Positions 21,630-30,900 of a DNA stretch of 58,438 bases are shown here, piece by piece. The stretch is from an uncultured bacterium (GTDB lineage: Bacteria; Bacillota; Clostridia; Oscillospirales; Oscillospiraceae): positions 1-58,438 of the forward strand of contig CATKXO010000016.1 in assembly GCA_949840775.1 (NCBI GenBank). The letters are read 5' to 3'. A model generated the notes under the pieces. The model had not been told where the DNA came from. It saw only the letters and a program-made list of their open reading frames with translations, and did not search any database. Numbering within the stretch: position 1 is the first letter of the stretch; each line of letters starts with the position of its first letter. Made by a program: the position numbers and the translations under genes.

Positions 21630-23789
21630 ATGAGCGACCGAGATAAAAAACTGAACAAGGGTGAGCTCATCGACATCAAATCGCTGATCGGAGATGCCGA
21701 CGGCGGGGACTTCACCCTGGACGACATCATGGCCGAATACGGCCATCCCGCCCCCCCCGCGGAGGGGCCGGTCCCGGATAACGTGGTGGCCTTTCCCGGC
21801 CGGCAGGCCGTCCCCCCTCCCGACGGGGAGCCGGAGCTTCCGGAAGAGGCCCCTCCCCCCGGAGCGCTTCCCCCGGAGCAGCCCCTCCCCCAGGAGGCCC
21901 CCGGCCCGGAGGAGGAGAAGATTACCCCCTTCCCCAAAAAGCGAAACGCCCTGTCCGCCCTGGTCCACGACCTGAACCGGAGGGCGGACGACTACGCCGA
22001 CCACATGTTTGAGGAGGACGAATCCATCGACCGGGCGGAGGTCCGCCGGCTGGAGCGCCTCATCCCCGGCACCGACCAGGAGGAGGTATCAGAGGAGTCC
22101 CCCGGCCGCCAGCGGCGCCTTCCCAGGCGGGAGGAGCCCCCTCTCCCGGACGTGCCGCCCCAGGAGCTGGCCCGGCGGTACGGCAAAGGGCTGGGCTGGC
22201 TGCGCACCAGGACCCTGGCAGTCCTTCTTCTGGCCGTCCTGGCCCTGATTCAGACCCTGATTCCCGCGGCGGGCGCCGCCCTCCCGGAGCCGCTGGACCA
22301 GCCCGCCCTCCAGTGCGCCCTGTCCGCCGGCCTGCTGGGGCTGGGCGTCCTGCTCTCCGCCGACGTGCTGCTCACCGGCCTGGTCCGGGCCTGCCTGCTG
22401 AAATTCGGCATGGACACTCTGGCCGCCCTGGCCTGCCTCTTCACCCTGGCCGACGGCCTCCGGCTGACCTCCGCCCCGGAGGACCCCCAGCGTCTGCCCT
22501 ACTCCCTGGTCTGTCTGGCCGGGCTGTTCTTCCTCCTCCACGGCTCCTACCATAAAAAGTGCGCCCTGCGGCTGTCCTGCCGCACCGCCGCCTCCGCCGC
22601 CTCCCCCTACCGCATCACCCTGGACCCGGGCAAGTGGAACGACAAGAACACCTATGCCAAGTGGTCGGGCACCCAGGGGGACTTTGGCAGCCAGATTCAG
22701 GCCGACGACGGCGCCCAGCGCATTTTCCGCCGGATCTGCCCCCTGCTGTTCCTGGGTGACATCGCCTTCGCCCTGATGGCCTCCACCGGCGCCGGCCACC
22801 CTGAGCGGCTGCTCTGGGCCCTGTCCGCCCTGTTCACCGCCACCGCCGCCTTCGGCTCGGCGCTGGTCTGCGGCCGGCCCTTCCACAAAACGGCCCGCCG
22901 CCTGTCCGTCAGCGGCGCCGCCCTGGCCGGGTGGCCGGGGATTGCCGCCTCCCGGAGAGGCTGCTGCGTTCTCCTCACTGACGGTGACCTCTTCCCCCCC
23001 GGCTACGTGGAGCTCAACGGCTACAAGGTGATGTCCGACTTCCCCGCCGAGCGGGTGGTGGCCTACACCGCCACCCTCATCCGGGACTCGGGCAGCGGCC
23101 TGACTACCCTGTTCCACAATCAGCTGCGGGCCATGGGCGGGCTGATGCGCAACGCCGAGGCCCTCCAGTTCCATGCGGGGGGCGGGCTGTCCGCCAACAT
23201 CCGGGGGGACCAGGTGCTGGTGGGCTCCGCCGCCTTCATGAAGCTGATGGAGGTCCGCCTGCCCCAGGGGCTGAACGTAAAAAATGCCGTCTTCTGCGCC
23301 ATCGACGGCGAGCTGGCCGGCATCTTCGCCCTGAACTACACCCTGCCGGACACCGTCTTCCCCGCTCTGGAGGCCCTGATGATGGAAAAGGTGGAGCCGG
23401 TACTGGCCACCCGTGACTTCAACCTGATTCCCGCCATGCTCCAGCAGCGGTTTAAGCTGGCGGCGGACAAGATGGTCTTTCCCGACGTGGAGCGCCGCAG
23501 GCAGCTGTCCGACCCGGCGCAGGAGCACGACGGCGTACTCGCCGCCCTGCTGTGCCGTGAGGGGCTGCTCCCCTTCGCCGAAGCCATTACCGCCGCCAAG
23601 CGCCTGCGCTGGGCGGTCCGTCTGGGGGCCACCCTGTGTTGCGCCTCCTCCCTGCTGGGCCTCGCCCTGGCCGCCTATCTCACCAGCCTGGGGGCCTATA
23701 CCTCCCTGTCCCCCCTGAATCTGCTCATCTACATGCTTACCTGGCTGGCCCCGGTCTGGTTCCTGTCCGGTTGGGTACACAGGTTTTAG
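21630..23789 (+). CDS. P-type-ATPase-like membrane protein without catalytic motifs
   Basis: 719 residues, ATG 21630 behind AAGGAG. The first 190 residues are a soluble Pro/Glu-rich disordered stretch (opening MSDRDKKLNKGELIDIKSLIGD). Paired membrane helices follow (about 197-300 and 375-420), then a segment that lines up with a P1-type ATPase core: SGAALAGWPGIAASRRGCCVLLTDGD, where DKTGT is expected, then a nucleotide-domain-like region (NIRGDQVLVGSAAFM), AIDGELAGIFALNYTLPD, and LATRDFN where TGD is expected. Two C-terminal helices end it. The phosphorylated Asp motif, TGES and GDGxND are all absent, so ion pumping by the usual cycle is unlikely. It is probably a degenerate paralogue with a structural or regulatory role. 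Confidence 0.7.
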   Translation: MSDRDKKLNKGELIDIKSLIGDADGGDFTLDDIMAEYGHPAPPAEGPVPDNVVAFPGRQAVPPPDGEPELPEEAPPPGALPPEQPLPQEAPGPEEEKITPFPKKRNALSALVHDLNRRADDYADHMFEEDESIDRAEVRRLERLIPGTDQEEVSEESPGRQRRLPRREEPPLPDVPPQELARRYGKGLGWLRTRTLAVLLLAVLALIQTLIPAAGAALPEPLDQPALQCALSAGLLGLGVLLSADVLLTGLVRACLLKFGMDTLAALACLFTLADGLRLTSAPEDPQRLPYSLVCLAGLFFLLHGSYHKKCALRLSCRTAASAASPYRITLDPGKWNDKNTYAKWSGTQGDFGSQIQADDGAQRIFRRICPLLFLGDIAFALMASTGAGHPERLLWALSALFTATAAFGSALVCGRPFHKTARRLSVSGAALAGWPGIAASRRGCCVLLTDGDLFPPGYVELNGYKVMSDFPAERVVAYTATLIRDSGSGLTTLFHNQLRAMGGLMRNAEALQFHAGGGLSANIRGDQVLVGSAAFMKLMEVRLPQGLNVKNAVFCAIDGELAGIFALNYTLPDTVFPALEALMMEKVEPVLATRDFNLIPAMLQQRFKLAADKMVFPDVERRRQLSDPAQEHDGVLAALLCREGLLPFAEAITAAKRLRWAVRLGATLCCASSLLGLALAAYLTSLGAYTSLSPLNLLIYMLTWLAPVWFLSGWVHRF

Positions 23790-23793
23790 ACAT

Positions 23794-23825
23794 AAAAATT
23801 CCCCGGCCCGGCCGGGGAATTTTTT
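23794..23825. terminator. Bidirectional terminator
   Basis: 14-bp stem AAAAATTCCCCGGC / GCCGGGGAATTTTT with a 3-base loop between convergent genes; T-runs on both sides. Confidence 0.9.
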
Positions 23826-23830
23826 ATGCC

Positions 23831-26800
23831 TCAATAGGTCAGCACGCGGTAGAGAATCTCAGCCATATCCACCCTGGTAAGGGGCTGATAGGGAGACAGC
23901 CACCCTCCGGAGGTGGGCAGATAACCCCGCTGCACAGCCATAGCCATAGCCCCCTGGGCATAGCCGGCCACGCTGCTGCCGTCGCTGTAGCCGTACAGCG
24001 TGGATATGGAGCCGTCCTCGGCGCTCCGCCCCGTGGCGCGCATGGCCCGCTGCACCATGCAGACGGCGTCCTGCCGGGTCAGGGTACTGTCGGGCGCGTA
24101 ATAGCCGCCGCCGATCCCGCTGACCACGCCCCTCGCGTAGAGCGCATTCACCGCCTCGGCGTAGTAGACCCCCGCAGGAACATCCACAAACGCCTGGGTC
24201 ATACCGCTGGGCGCAAAGCCAAACGCCTGATAAATCATCCGGGCGAAGTCCCCCCGGCGGATGGAGTTCTGGGGGCCGTACTGTCCGGTGGTCAGGCCCC
24301 GGGTGACGTTGCGCTCATAGAGGAAATCCACCGCCGCCTGCTGAACGGAGCTGTACCCTGCCATGTCGCTGAAATAGCGGGAGCCCTGGCCATAGCCTCT
24401 GCCCACCACAACCTCCACCGTTCCGGTAAAGGTCCCGCCGCTTCCGGAGGCGGTGGCAGTAAAGTCGACGTAGGCCGTCCCTTCAAATCCGGAGGCAGGG
24501 ACAAAGGCCACCCGGTCCAAATCACTGGCGTTTACGGTGGTGTCAGAGGTGATGCGCGTCCCCATATTGCTGCTGGAGCGGTAATTCCGGTACAGCGTGC
24601 CCTCACTGCTGAGGGGGGGCTTAAAGCGCACAGAGCTGATGTTCCGGTCGGTCTCCCACTGGGAGAGGTCGTCAAAGTCCACCCGGTTAAAAACCGCAGT
24701 GCTTCCATAATCGGTGTTGTAGTAGATGCTGTACCGGCCGCTGCTGCCGCCGCCGGAGCTGCTGGTCCCAATGGTCACCACCCCGTAGAAGCTGCTCCCG
24801 TTGGCGGAGCGCCCCTCAAAGGGGATGTCCACCGCACCGGAGAAGCTGTTGGACGCCCGGAAGGACAGCCGGCCGATGTTGCTGTTGCGGTACTGCGACC
24901 CGGTGCTGGTAATCCGGGAGCTGCCGTAGTACAGGGTCCCGTCCACGCTGCTGGGCAGGCTGCGGAAGACGATGTAGTCGATGGTGCGGCCGGTCAGGGT
25001 ATTGCTCAGGCCGGCAAAGTCACTGCTCCGGAAGTTCACCGTCCGCCCAGGGGCGCAGGTGTAATAGATATCCCCGGAGCCTGTGCCGCTGCGGACGTTG
25101 ATCTCCACATTGCCGCCAAAGCTGGTGCCGTCGGCGGACCAGCCGGTAAAGGGAATCTTCACCGTCCCGGTAAAGTCCGCCGCCGGGACAAAGGCCAGCC
25201 GGTCGATGCGGGGATTACGGGCGCCGTAGTAGTAGCTGGTACCGGCAGCCGCCCTGGTCCCGGTGTTGACAGAGGAGCGGTAGTCGTAGTACAGCACGCC
25301 TTCGCTCTCGCTGGGCAGGGCGTCAAAGCGGATCAGGCTCAGGTCCTGCCACCGGTCCAGGATTTCCTGGCAGTAGTCGTTAAAGTCCTCGTCGTCAAAG
25401 TGGGCCACGCCCCCCTTGGAGATGTCATAGGCCAGGCCGCCGTTGGCCACGCCGCCCTCCCGGCCCACCTGGATGGTCACCTGGCTGGCGTAGGAGCCGG
25501 CGTTGGCCCCCACGCCGTAGGCGGTGTAGTAGACGGTGACGGGACCGCTGTAGCCCGGAGCGGGGACAAACCAGATGTCGTCCAGCTCCTTCAGGCTGTA
25601 CTTCCGCTGCGTGTCAACCACTCTGCCGTAGTTCCCCGCGCCCGCGTAGTTCGTATACAGCTTGCCCTCCCGCTCCGGGGGCTGGGAGAAGACCACATGG
25701 TCCAGCTTAACCCCCAGCCGCTCCCGGCAGACCCGATTGAAGTCGTCGCCGCTGAAGCGCAGGGCGGTGTTGTAGTCGGTGCTGAGGGAGATGCCCGCGT
25801 TGGAGCCGCTGCCCGGATCGACCGTAATCTCCAGCCTACAGGCGTAGTTGCTGCCTGGGCCGTTGCTGTCCCCCTCAGACACGCCTGTGTAGTAAACAGT
25901 CACCTTCCCGGCAAATCCGGGCTTGGGCACAAAGGTGATGTCCTCAATGGACCGCTCCCCGGTGGGGACGCCTCCGCTGCGGTAGGGGTGGTAGTAGCTG
26001 CCGGAACCCACTCCCGCGCCGGTGCCGTTGGACTCGTTGTACCGGTAATAGAGGGTACCCTTGCTGGCGTCCACATTCAGGCCGGTGATGTGGGACAGGC
26101 TTCCCCCCGCCTGCCGGCGGAACCGGGAGAGCAGCTCGGAGAAGCTCAGGGACTTTTTGGTCTGGGTATACAGGGTGCCGTAGTCGATGGTGGCGTCGGG
26201 GTCGGGGATAACCTTCACATCAAAGTTGGCCCGGAAGCCCCGCTTGGTGTCGCTGACGGTAAATCTGGTTTTGCCGGGTGTATAGCCCACCACCTTGCCG
26301 TTGACATAGCCAGCCACGGTGGAGTTGTCCGACCAGCAGGTCAGTTCGCTGATATTGGCGTCGCCGAAGGCCTCCACCAGCTCGCTTAATTCCCTGGTCG
26401 TATTTTCTATCAGCTCGATTTCCTGCTCTGCTTCCTCCGTCAGCTTAAAGCCCTTGACCTCAACCGTCAAAGAAGCCGTCGCTCCTGCTATGGGCCCGTC
26501 CTTATCCTTCAGCCCCACGGTCAGCACCGCCTGGCCGGGCTGCCTGGCCGTGATTCTGAAACTCTGGTTCCCCACTCCCACCTGGGCAATATTTTTGTCG
26601 CTGGTCTCCCAATAGATGGGCAGCTCACACCGGTTGCCGCCCGTCGGATTGTACACAACGATAGCGCTGTTTCCATCCCGTGAAATCTGAATCTGACCGG
26701 AAACAGGGGTTTCGGAGCCCTTGCGGAAGCTGACCTCCACAGTCGCGTCCACGGTCCCCGGGTCCATGGGGTAGGGATCACCCGTGGGGGAGGTAATCGA

Positions 26801-27928
26801 GATGCTCGCCGTAACATCGGTGGGCAGCTTGGAGTCGGTGGTGGGCGTGTCAGGGTTGTCGGGGTCGGTCGTCCCGGAGCCGCCGCCGGACTTTGTGACG
26901 ATGCAGGTTACCGTACTCTTTGTGCCGTCTGTATATTTGGCCTCAAGCTTTGTTTCGCCTTCTTTTGCAGGGGTCAGTTCAACTCTTCCATTTGTGAGCG
27001 GTCTGATAGTAACGCTGTCCCCCTCAGTAATGCTCCATGAAATACCATTGGAAGTTACATACTCGTTATTCTCTGCATAATAGGCCTGCAATGTCTTCGT
27101 TTGAGCAATGTTGCCGTCACTCAGCGTCAGATACACTTCTTCTTTCGCAACGCTGTACTCGGTGATAACCACCTGCTTGCTGGAGCCCACTGTAATGTCG
27201 CACTTGATTGTTTCCGATGCCGGCTCAACGCCGGTGCCTATATTTTTATAAGTAACCTCGATTTCAATCTCGGCCTTTTCGTTTGTACCGGTGGCCCTTT
27301 TGCCATCCACCCTGACCTTGGCCTGGGCAGGGGAGGTCCCGCTCCCGTTTCCTTTTGTATAGGGCAGACTGATAAACTCGCTGCCGCTGACAATTCTGGC
27401 GGTCCAGGTCAGGTTCTTTAATTGGCCATCCGTAAATTTACCGCTTGTCGTGGAGTTGCTCCATGTGGGGGTAATATTTACATCCACAACACATGATTCC
27501 CCAACAGGAGTTGTCTTCGGCTGCGTCCCGTCAATCTCAAGCTCAAGTGTATCCACCGCCGCAGAAGTAACCTTAACGTAATACGACGCAGTCTCTTTTG
27601 TCGTCGTACCAGTATGGGTATAGGTCGCCGTAATGGTGGTTTCGCCCACTCCCTTAGCTGTTACCGTACCGTTGCTAACTGTGGCAACACTTTCATTGCT
27701 GCTTTTCCATTCAATGCCTGATGGGTTCGTCTGGGGCGTACCGTTGTCCACTGTAACGATAGCGGTCAGCGTTCTGGTCTTTCCCACGGGGAGGGAACCG
27801 GATTCCGTTGCACTGATCTGCACGCTGATGTTCGGAGCTGCCGCAGCCAGGGCAACTGTCCCCAGCATCACGGCCAAAACCGGTGCCAGAAGCAGGGAAA
27901 CACAGCACCGAACAAAGGTCTTTTTCAT
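23831..27928 (-). CDS. SLH-anchored surface protein with Ig-like and tandem repeat domains
   Basis: 1365 residues, ATG at 27926-27928 (MKKTFVRCCVSLLLAPVLAV, a signal peptide cut near ALAAAAP) behind AAAAGGAG. The N-terminal third holds bacterial Ig-like (Big_2) domains with the EWKSSNESVATVSNGTVTAKGVG type sequence and further Ig-like units. From about residue 600 there are five repeats of 105-120 residues sharing EGTLYYxY, FVPAxxFTG and the closing VEIxV strand. The C-terminal 180 residues are three S-layer homology domains (YFSDMAGYSSVQQAAVDFLYE and so on) that bind pyruvylated cell-wall polymer. It is the last gene of the surface operon. The repeats suggest an adhesin or stalk; the ligand is unknown. 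Confidence 0.88.
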   Translation of the reverse strand: MKKTFVRCCVSLLLAPVLAVMLGTVALAAAAPNISVQISATESGSLPVGKTRTLTAIVTVDNGTPQTNPSGIEWKSSNESVATVSNGTVTAKGVGETTITATYTHTGTTTKETASYYVKVTSAAVDTLELEIDGTQPKTTPVGESCVVDVNITPTWSNSTTSGKFTDGQLKNLTWTARIVSGSEFISLPYTKGNGSGTSPAQAKVRVDGKRATGTNEKAEIEIEVTYKNIGTGVEPASETIKCDITVGSSKQVVITEYSVAKEEVYLTLSDGNIAQTKTLQAYYAENNEYVTSNGISWSITEGDSVTIRPLTNGRVELTPAKEGETKLEAKYTDGTKSTVTCIVTKSGGGSGTTDPDNPDTPTTDSKLPTDVTASISITSPTGDPYPMDPGTVDATVEVSFRKGSETPVSGQIQISRDGNSAIVVYNPTGGNRCELPIYWETSDKNIAQVGVGNQSFRITARQPGQAVLTVGLKDKDGPIAGATASLTVEVKGFKLTEEAEQEIELIENTTRELSELVEAFGDANISELTCWSDNSTVAGYVNGKVVGYTPGKTRFTVSDTKRGFRANFDVKVIPDPDATIDYGTLYTQTKKSLSFSELLSRFRRQAGGSLSHITGLNVDASKGTLYYRYNESNGTGAGVGSGSYYHPYRSGGVPTGERSIEDITFVPKPGFAGKVTVYYTGVSEGDSNGPGSNYACRLEITVDPGSGSNAGISLSTDYNTALRFSGDDFNRVCRERLGVKLDHVVFSQPPEREGKLYTNYAGAGNYGRVVDTQRKYSLKELDDIWFVPAPGYSGPVTVYYTAYGVGANAGSYASQVTIQVGREGGVANGGLAYDISKGGVAHFDDEDFNDYCQEILDRWQDLSLIRFDALPSESEGVLYYDYRSSVNTGTRAAAGTSYYYGARNPRIDRLAFVPAADFTGTVKIPFTGWSADGTSFGGNVEINVRSGTGSGDIYYTCAPGRTVNFRSSDFAGLSNTLTGRTIDYIVFRSLPSSVDGTLYYGSSRITSTGSQYRNSNIGRLSFRASNSFSGAVDIPFEGRSANGSSFYGVVTIGTSSSGGGSSGRYSIYYNTDYGSTAVFNRVDFDDLSQWETDRNISSVRFKPPLSSEGTLYRNYRSSSNMGTRITSDTTVNASDLDRVAFVPASGFEGTAYVDFTATASGSGGTFTGTVEVVVGRGYGQGSRYFSDMAGYSSVQQAAVDFLYERNVTRGLTTGQYGPQNSIRRGDFARMIYQAFGFAPSGMTQAFVDVPAGVYYAEAVNALYARGVVSGIGGGYYAPDSTLTRQDAVCMVQRAMRATGRSAEDGSISTLYGYSDGSSVAGYAQGAMAMAVQRGYLPTSGGWLSPYQPLTRVDMAEILYRVLTY

Positions 27929-27960
27929 AAAAGCACTCCTTTTCCAATGAAATAAGGCAG

Positions 27961-27987
27961 CGGGAGCGGACCGGGGGCCCGCTCCCG
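27961..27987 (-). terminator. Hairpin between the two surface genes
   Basis: 9-bp arms CGGGAGCGG and CCGCTCCCG in the 67-base gap between the two SLH genes. The T-tract is poor, so it may attenuate or stabilise rather than fully terminate. Confidence 0.5.
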
Positions 27988-27995
27988 TGTTGGAA

Positions 27996-30900
27996 TTACT
28001 TAGTGGTTCCCTTATCTGTCCAGGTCTTGTTGCCCCAGGAGACATCCGTATAGAAATTATTCACCTTCATGTTCGTCTGGTTGGACTCCGTCCGTTTTTC
28101 GACCTGAATGGTCAGCGGCTCCGCCGCGGCCTGGCCTGCGGAGTTGGTCAGCTTGCCGCCGTTGATTTTCAGCGACACGTCCTCCGCCTTGCCGTTCAGC
28201 TTGAGCACCAGCGTCGTGCTGTCGCCGGTGGTGATCACCTGGCTCCTGTTCACGTCGATGCCCTTCACCTCGTCGGCAACGCTGGCCAGCTGCCTCACGC
28301 TGGTCACCGGCTCGTCCTCGCCCACATACAGCGGCGCGCTGAAGCTGATCCGGGCCTGACCGTCTACCGTGTCGTTGCTGCTCACGGTAAAGCTCGTCTT
28401 GGCCCCCTGGGCCGCAGGGATGGCGGTTCTGGTGGTATCTGCCGGCTTGCCGGGGCCGCTGCCCCGAACGGGCCACGCATTTCCTTCGTTGGCTGTAACG
28501 TTTCCTGTTCCCCAGAACACATTAATCATGTAATATCCCAAATCCTCTGTAAGTCCCGTCGGGTCCGGCCACTTAGACAGCGAGTGCATAATGTACAGTG
28601 CCTCAGGCGCAGATATTTTTCCCGAGTTTGCCAGGATACTGGATGCAATCTGGGCGTTAACGATAGGTCCTGTCAGCACAAGGGAAATCGTTGTTCTTCC
28701 ATCAGCGCCAACCGAAACTGTACTGGCATCCAAGTCAATGCCGTCATTATAGGCAAAAACATCTTCAAGGTTATTATTTGTGCCGTCTGCAACAACCTCG
28801 GTTCCATCTGCCAGATACAGTTTTCTGTCAAAGGTCAGCGTAATACGTCCGCTGGTAACCTTCTTGTTAGGATCTTCAACCGTAAAGCTGCCGCCAACGC
28901 CGTCCAGCTTCGGCGGGCTCGAAAGGCCCAGATTGAGCTCCTCGCCCTTGAAGGAGTAGCGCTGGCCGATGGATTTCTGCTGATCCGTATCGTCCTCCGG
29001 GTTTTTCACACCCATCGCAATCACATAATACGTCTGGTTATGATAGAGCTTGTACTGGCCCCACAGGGGAGTACCGGCTGCCCTTGCCTGTTCAAAGCTC
29101 TCATCCGTCGGGTTCTGGTTCTTCAGCTCAATCCATTCCTTCAGCTTCGTTTTCGCATCGTTCGAGGCGTAGATATCAAACACGGAGTACTTCTTTTTAT
29201 ACCCCTCCGGGCTGCCTGTACCAACCGTGGGGAAATAGCCGTCCTTGCCCTGGCTGGACGCGTCGTCATAATCGTAATATCTCCACAGCGCGTCATAGAT
29301 TCTCAAATCCTGGTAAGCTTTCGGCAGCTGGCCTCTCAGGCTGCTGTCCACCACCTCTTTCAGCTTGGAGGTCAGGGTTATGTTTGTACCCCCTATTCTC
29401 ATCCAGGCATAGCTCTCGGCGTCCTTTTTAGAAAAAACCTTATAGGACAGCTTGGCGCCCATATTGGTAGAGGTCACGCTGGCCCGGCCGGGATTGGCGC
29501 TGCCGTCGCTGCCGATTTGGAGCTCAGGCCGGCTTACCGGGTCGGTTTTGAACTTATAAATCTCCACCGCAGAGGGTACCTCGCTGGCTCCGGTGATGAC
29601 AAAATAGACGTAGTAGGTCCGGTCGGGCATCAGGTCCTCAAGCTTGATCTCTCTGGGCGCGCCGGGCGAATACTCCAGATACCCGTGGTCCACCACCATG
29701 TTCTCCTGAATCCAGCTTCCGCTGGGGCTCTGGATATTGGTGGCCAGGGGGAGATTTCTGTCCAGCTCAGGCAGGGGCGGGTCGCTGTTCTCCCGGTCTC
29801 TGCCGCCGCCGGGCACCAGCTCCGGCCTGATCCTGCCTCCGTCTGCCAGCTTCGTGGTCACAGAGGGCTCCCAGTCCGACGTATCCGCCGTTTCCGCCTC
29901 GTTGATGTTCTTGTTGGCGTAGCCCACCACGTAGTAGATGGTGCCGGCCCGGTTGTCGGCCAGGCCCAGCCACATGCTCATCTTGGTCTCGTCCATGGGG
30001 TCGGAGCGGAACTCCGGCATGGTGTCGCTGAACTCGGGCTGGATTCTGTCCTCAGCCTCCCACTCCATCACCAGCTGCCTGGGGTCCTTCTCGTATTTTT
30101 CCGCCGAGCCCAGCGACTCGCCGCCGCCGCCGCCCAGCTTATCCGCCAGGAACTTATCCCACTTTCCGATAAACACATTCTCGGTGCCCAGAGCGGCCAG
30201 ATTAGAGGGGTAGCCCGCCGCCACGTCAACATAGAGCTTGACCTGCTTGCCCCAGGTGTCCGGGTTGGTCTGACCGTCCACTTCCCGCACCACAACGGCA
30301 AAGTCATAATACACCTGCTGGCCTTCTTCCTGACCGTCTCCCGCCTTCGTCTTGCTGAGCAGGGTGTTCAGGTCGGGCAGGCCGTCGCCCGTGTTGCTCC
30401 GGCAGTTGTTAAAGGTGTAGTGCATCCGCTTGCCGGGGCGGCCCTGGCTGCTGGCGCCGAAGTTGTACGTGCCGCTGTTGCCCAGCTTGACCCAGCCGTT
30501 CCTATCCGGGTTGGCGGCCATATTGGGCATACCGTAGATAAACTTGTTGTCCGTATCGTCCCGCTTTGCGGTAAGCGCCGTTTCCTTCCCCGGGTCGCCG
30601 GTCACGGCCCGGTAGTACAGGTCGTACACGATATTGCTGTCGGTCCACAGCAGCAGGTCATAGGCGATGCCGTCGGCCACCAGCTCGGTATCCTCCGGAA
30701 TCAGTCGGAACTTGAAGTCCACCTTGTAGGGACCCACGTTCAGCCCCTGGTTGTTCGTATTCTCCGTTTTGATTGCCTCGGGCCAGTGCTCGTCGAGCAG
30801 CGTAAAGCTGTCAGAGATCAGGCCCACCTGGGCAAACACCACGGGGAACTCATCCAGCACCGTGGGCGAGGGGTCCATCTCATGCCCGCTCAGGTCGGTG

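Noticed and set aside
23636-26389. Plus-strand open frame of 917 codons overlapping the SLH gene and the pseudo-ATPase end
   Set aside because: Antisense shadow; the minus-strand gene has domains, signal peptide and SLH motifs.
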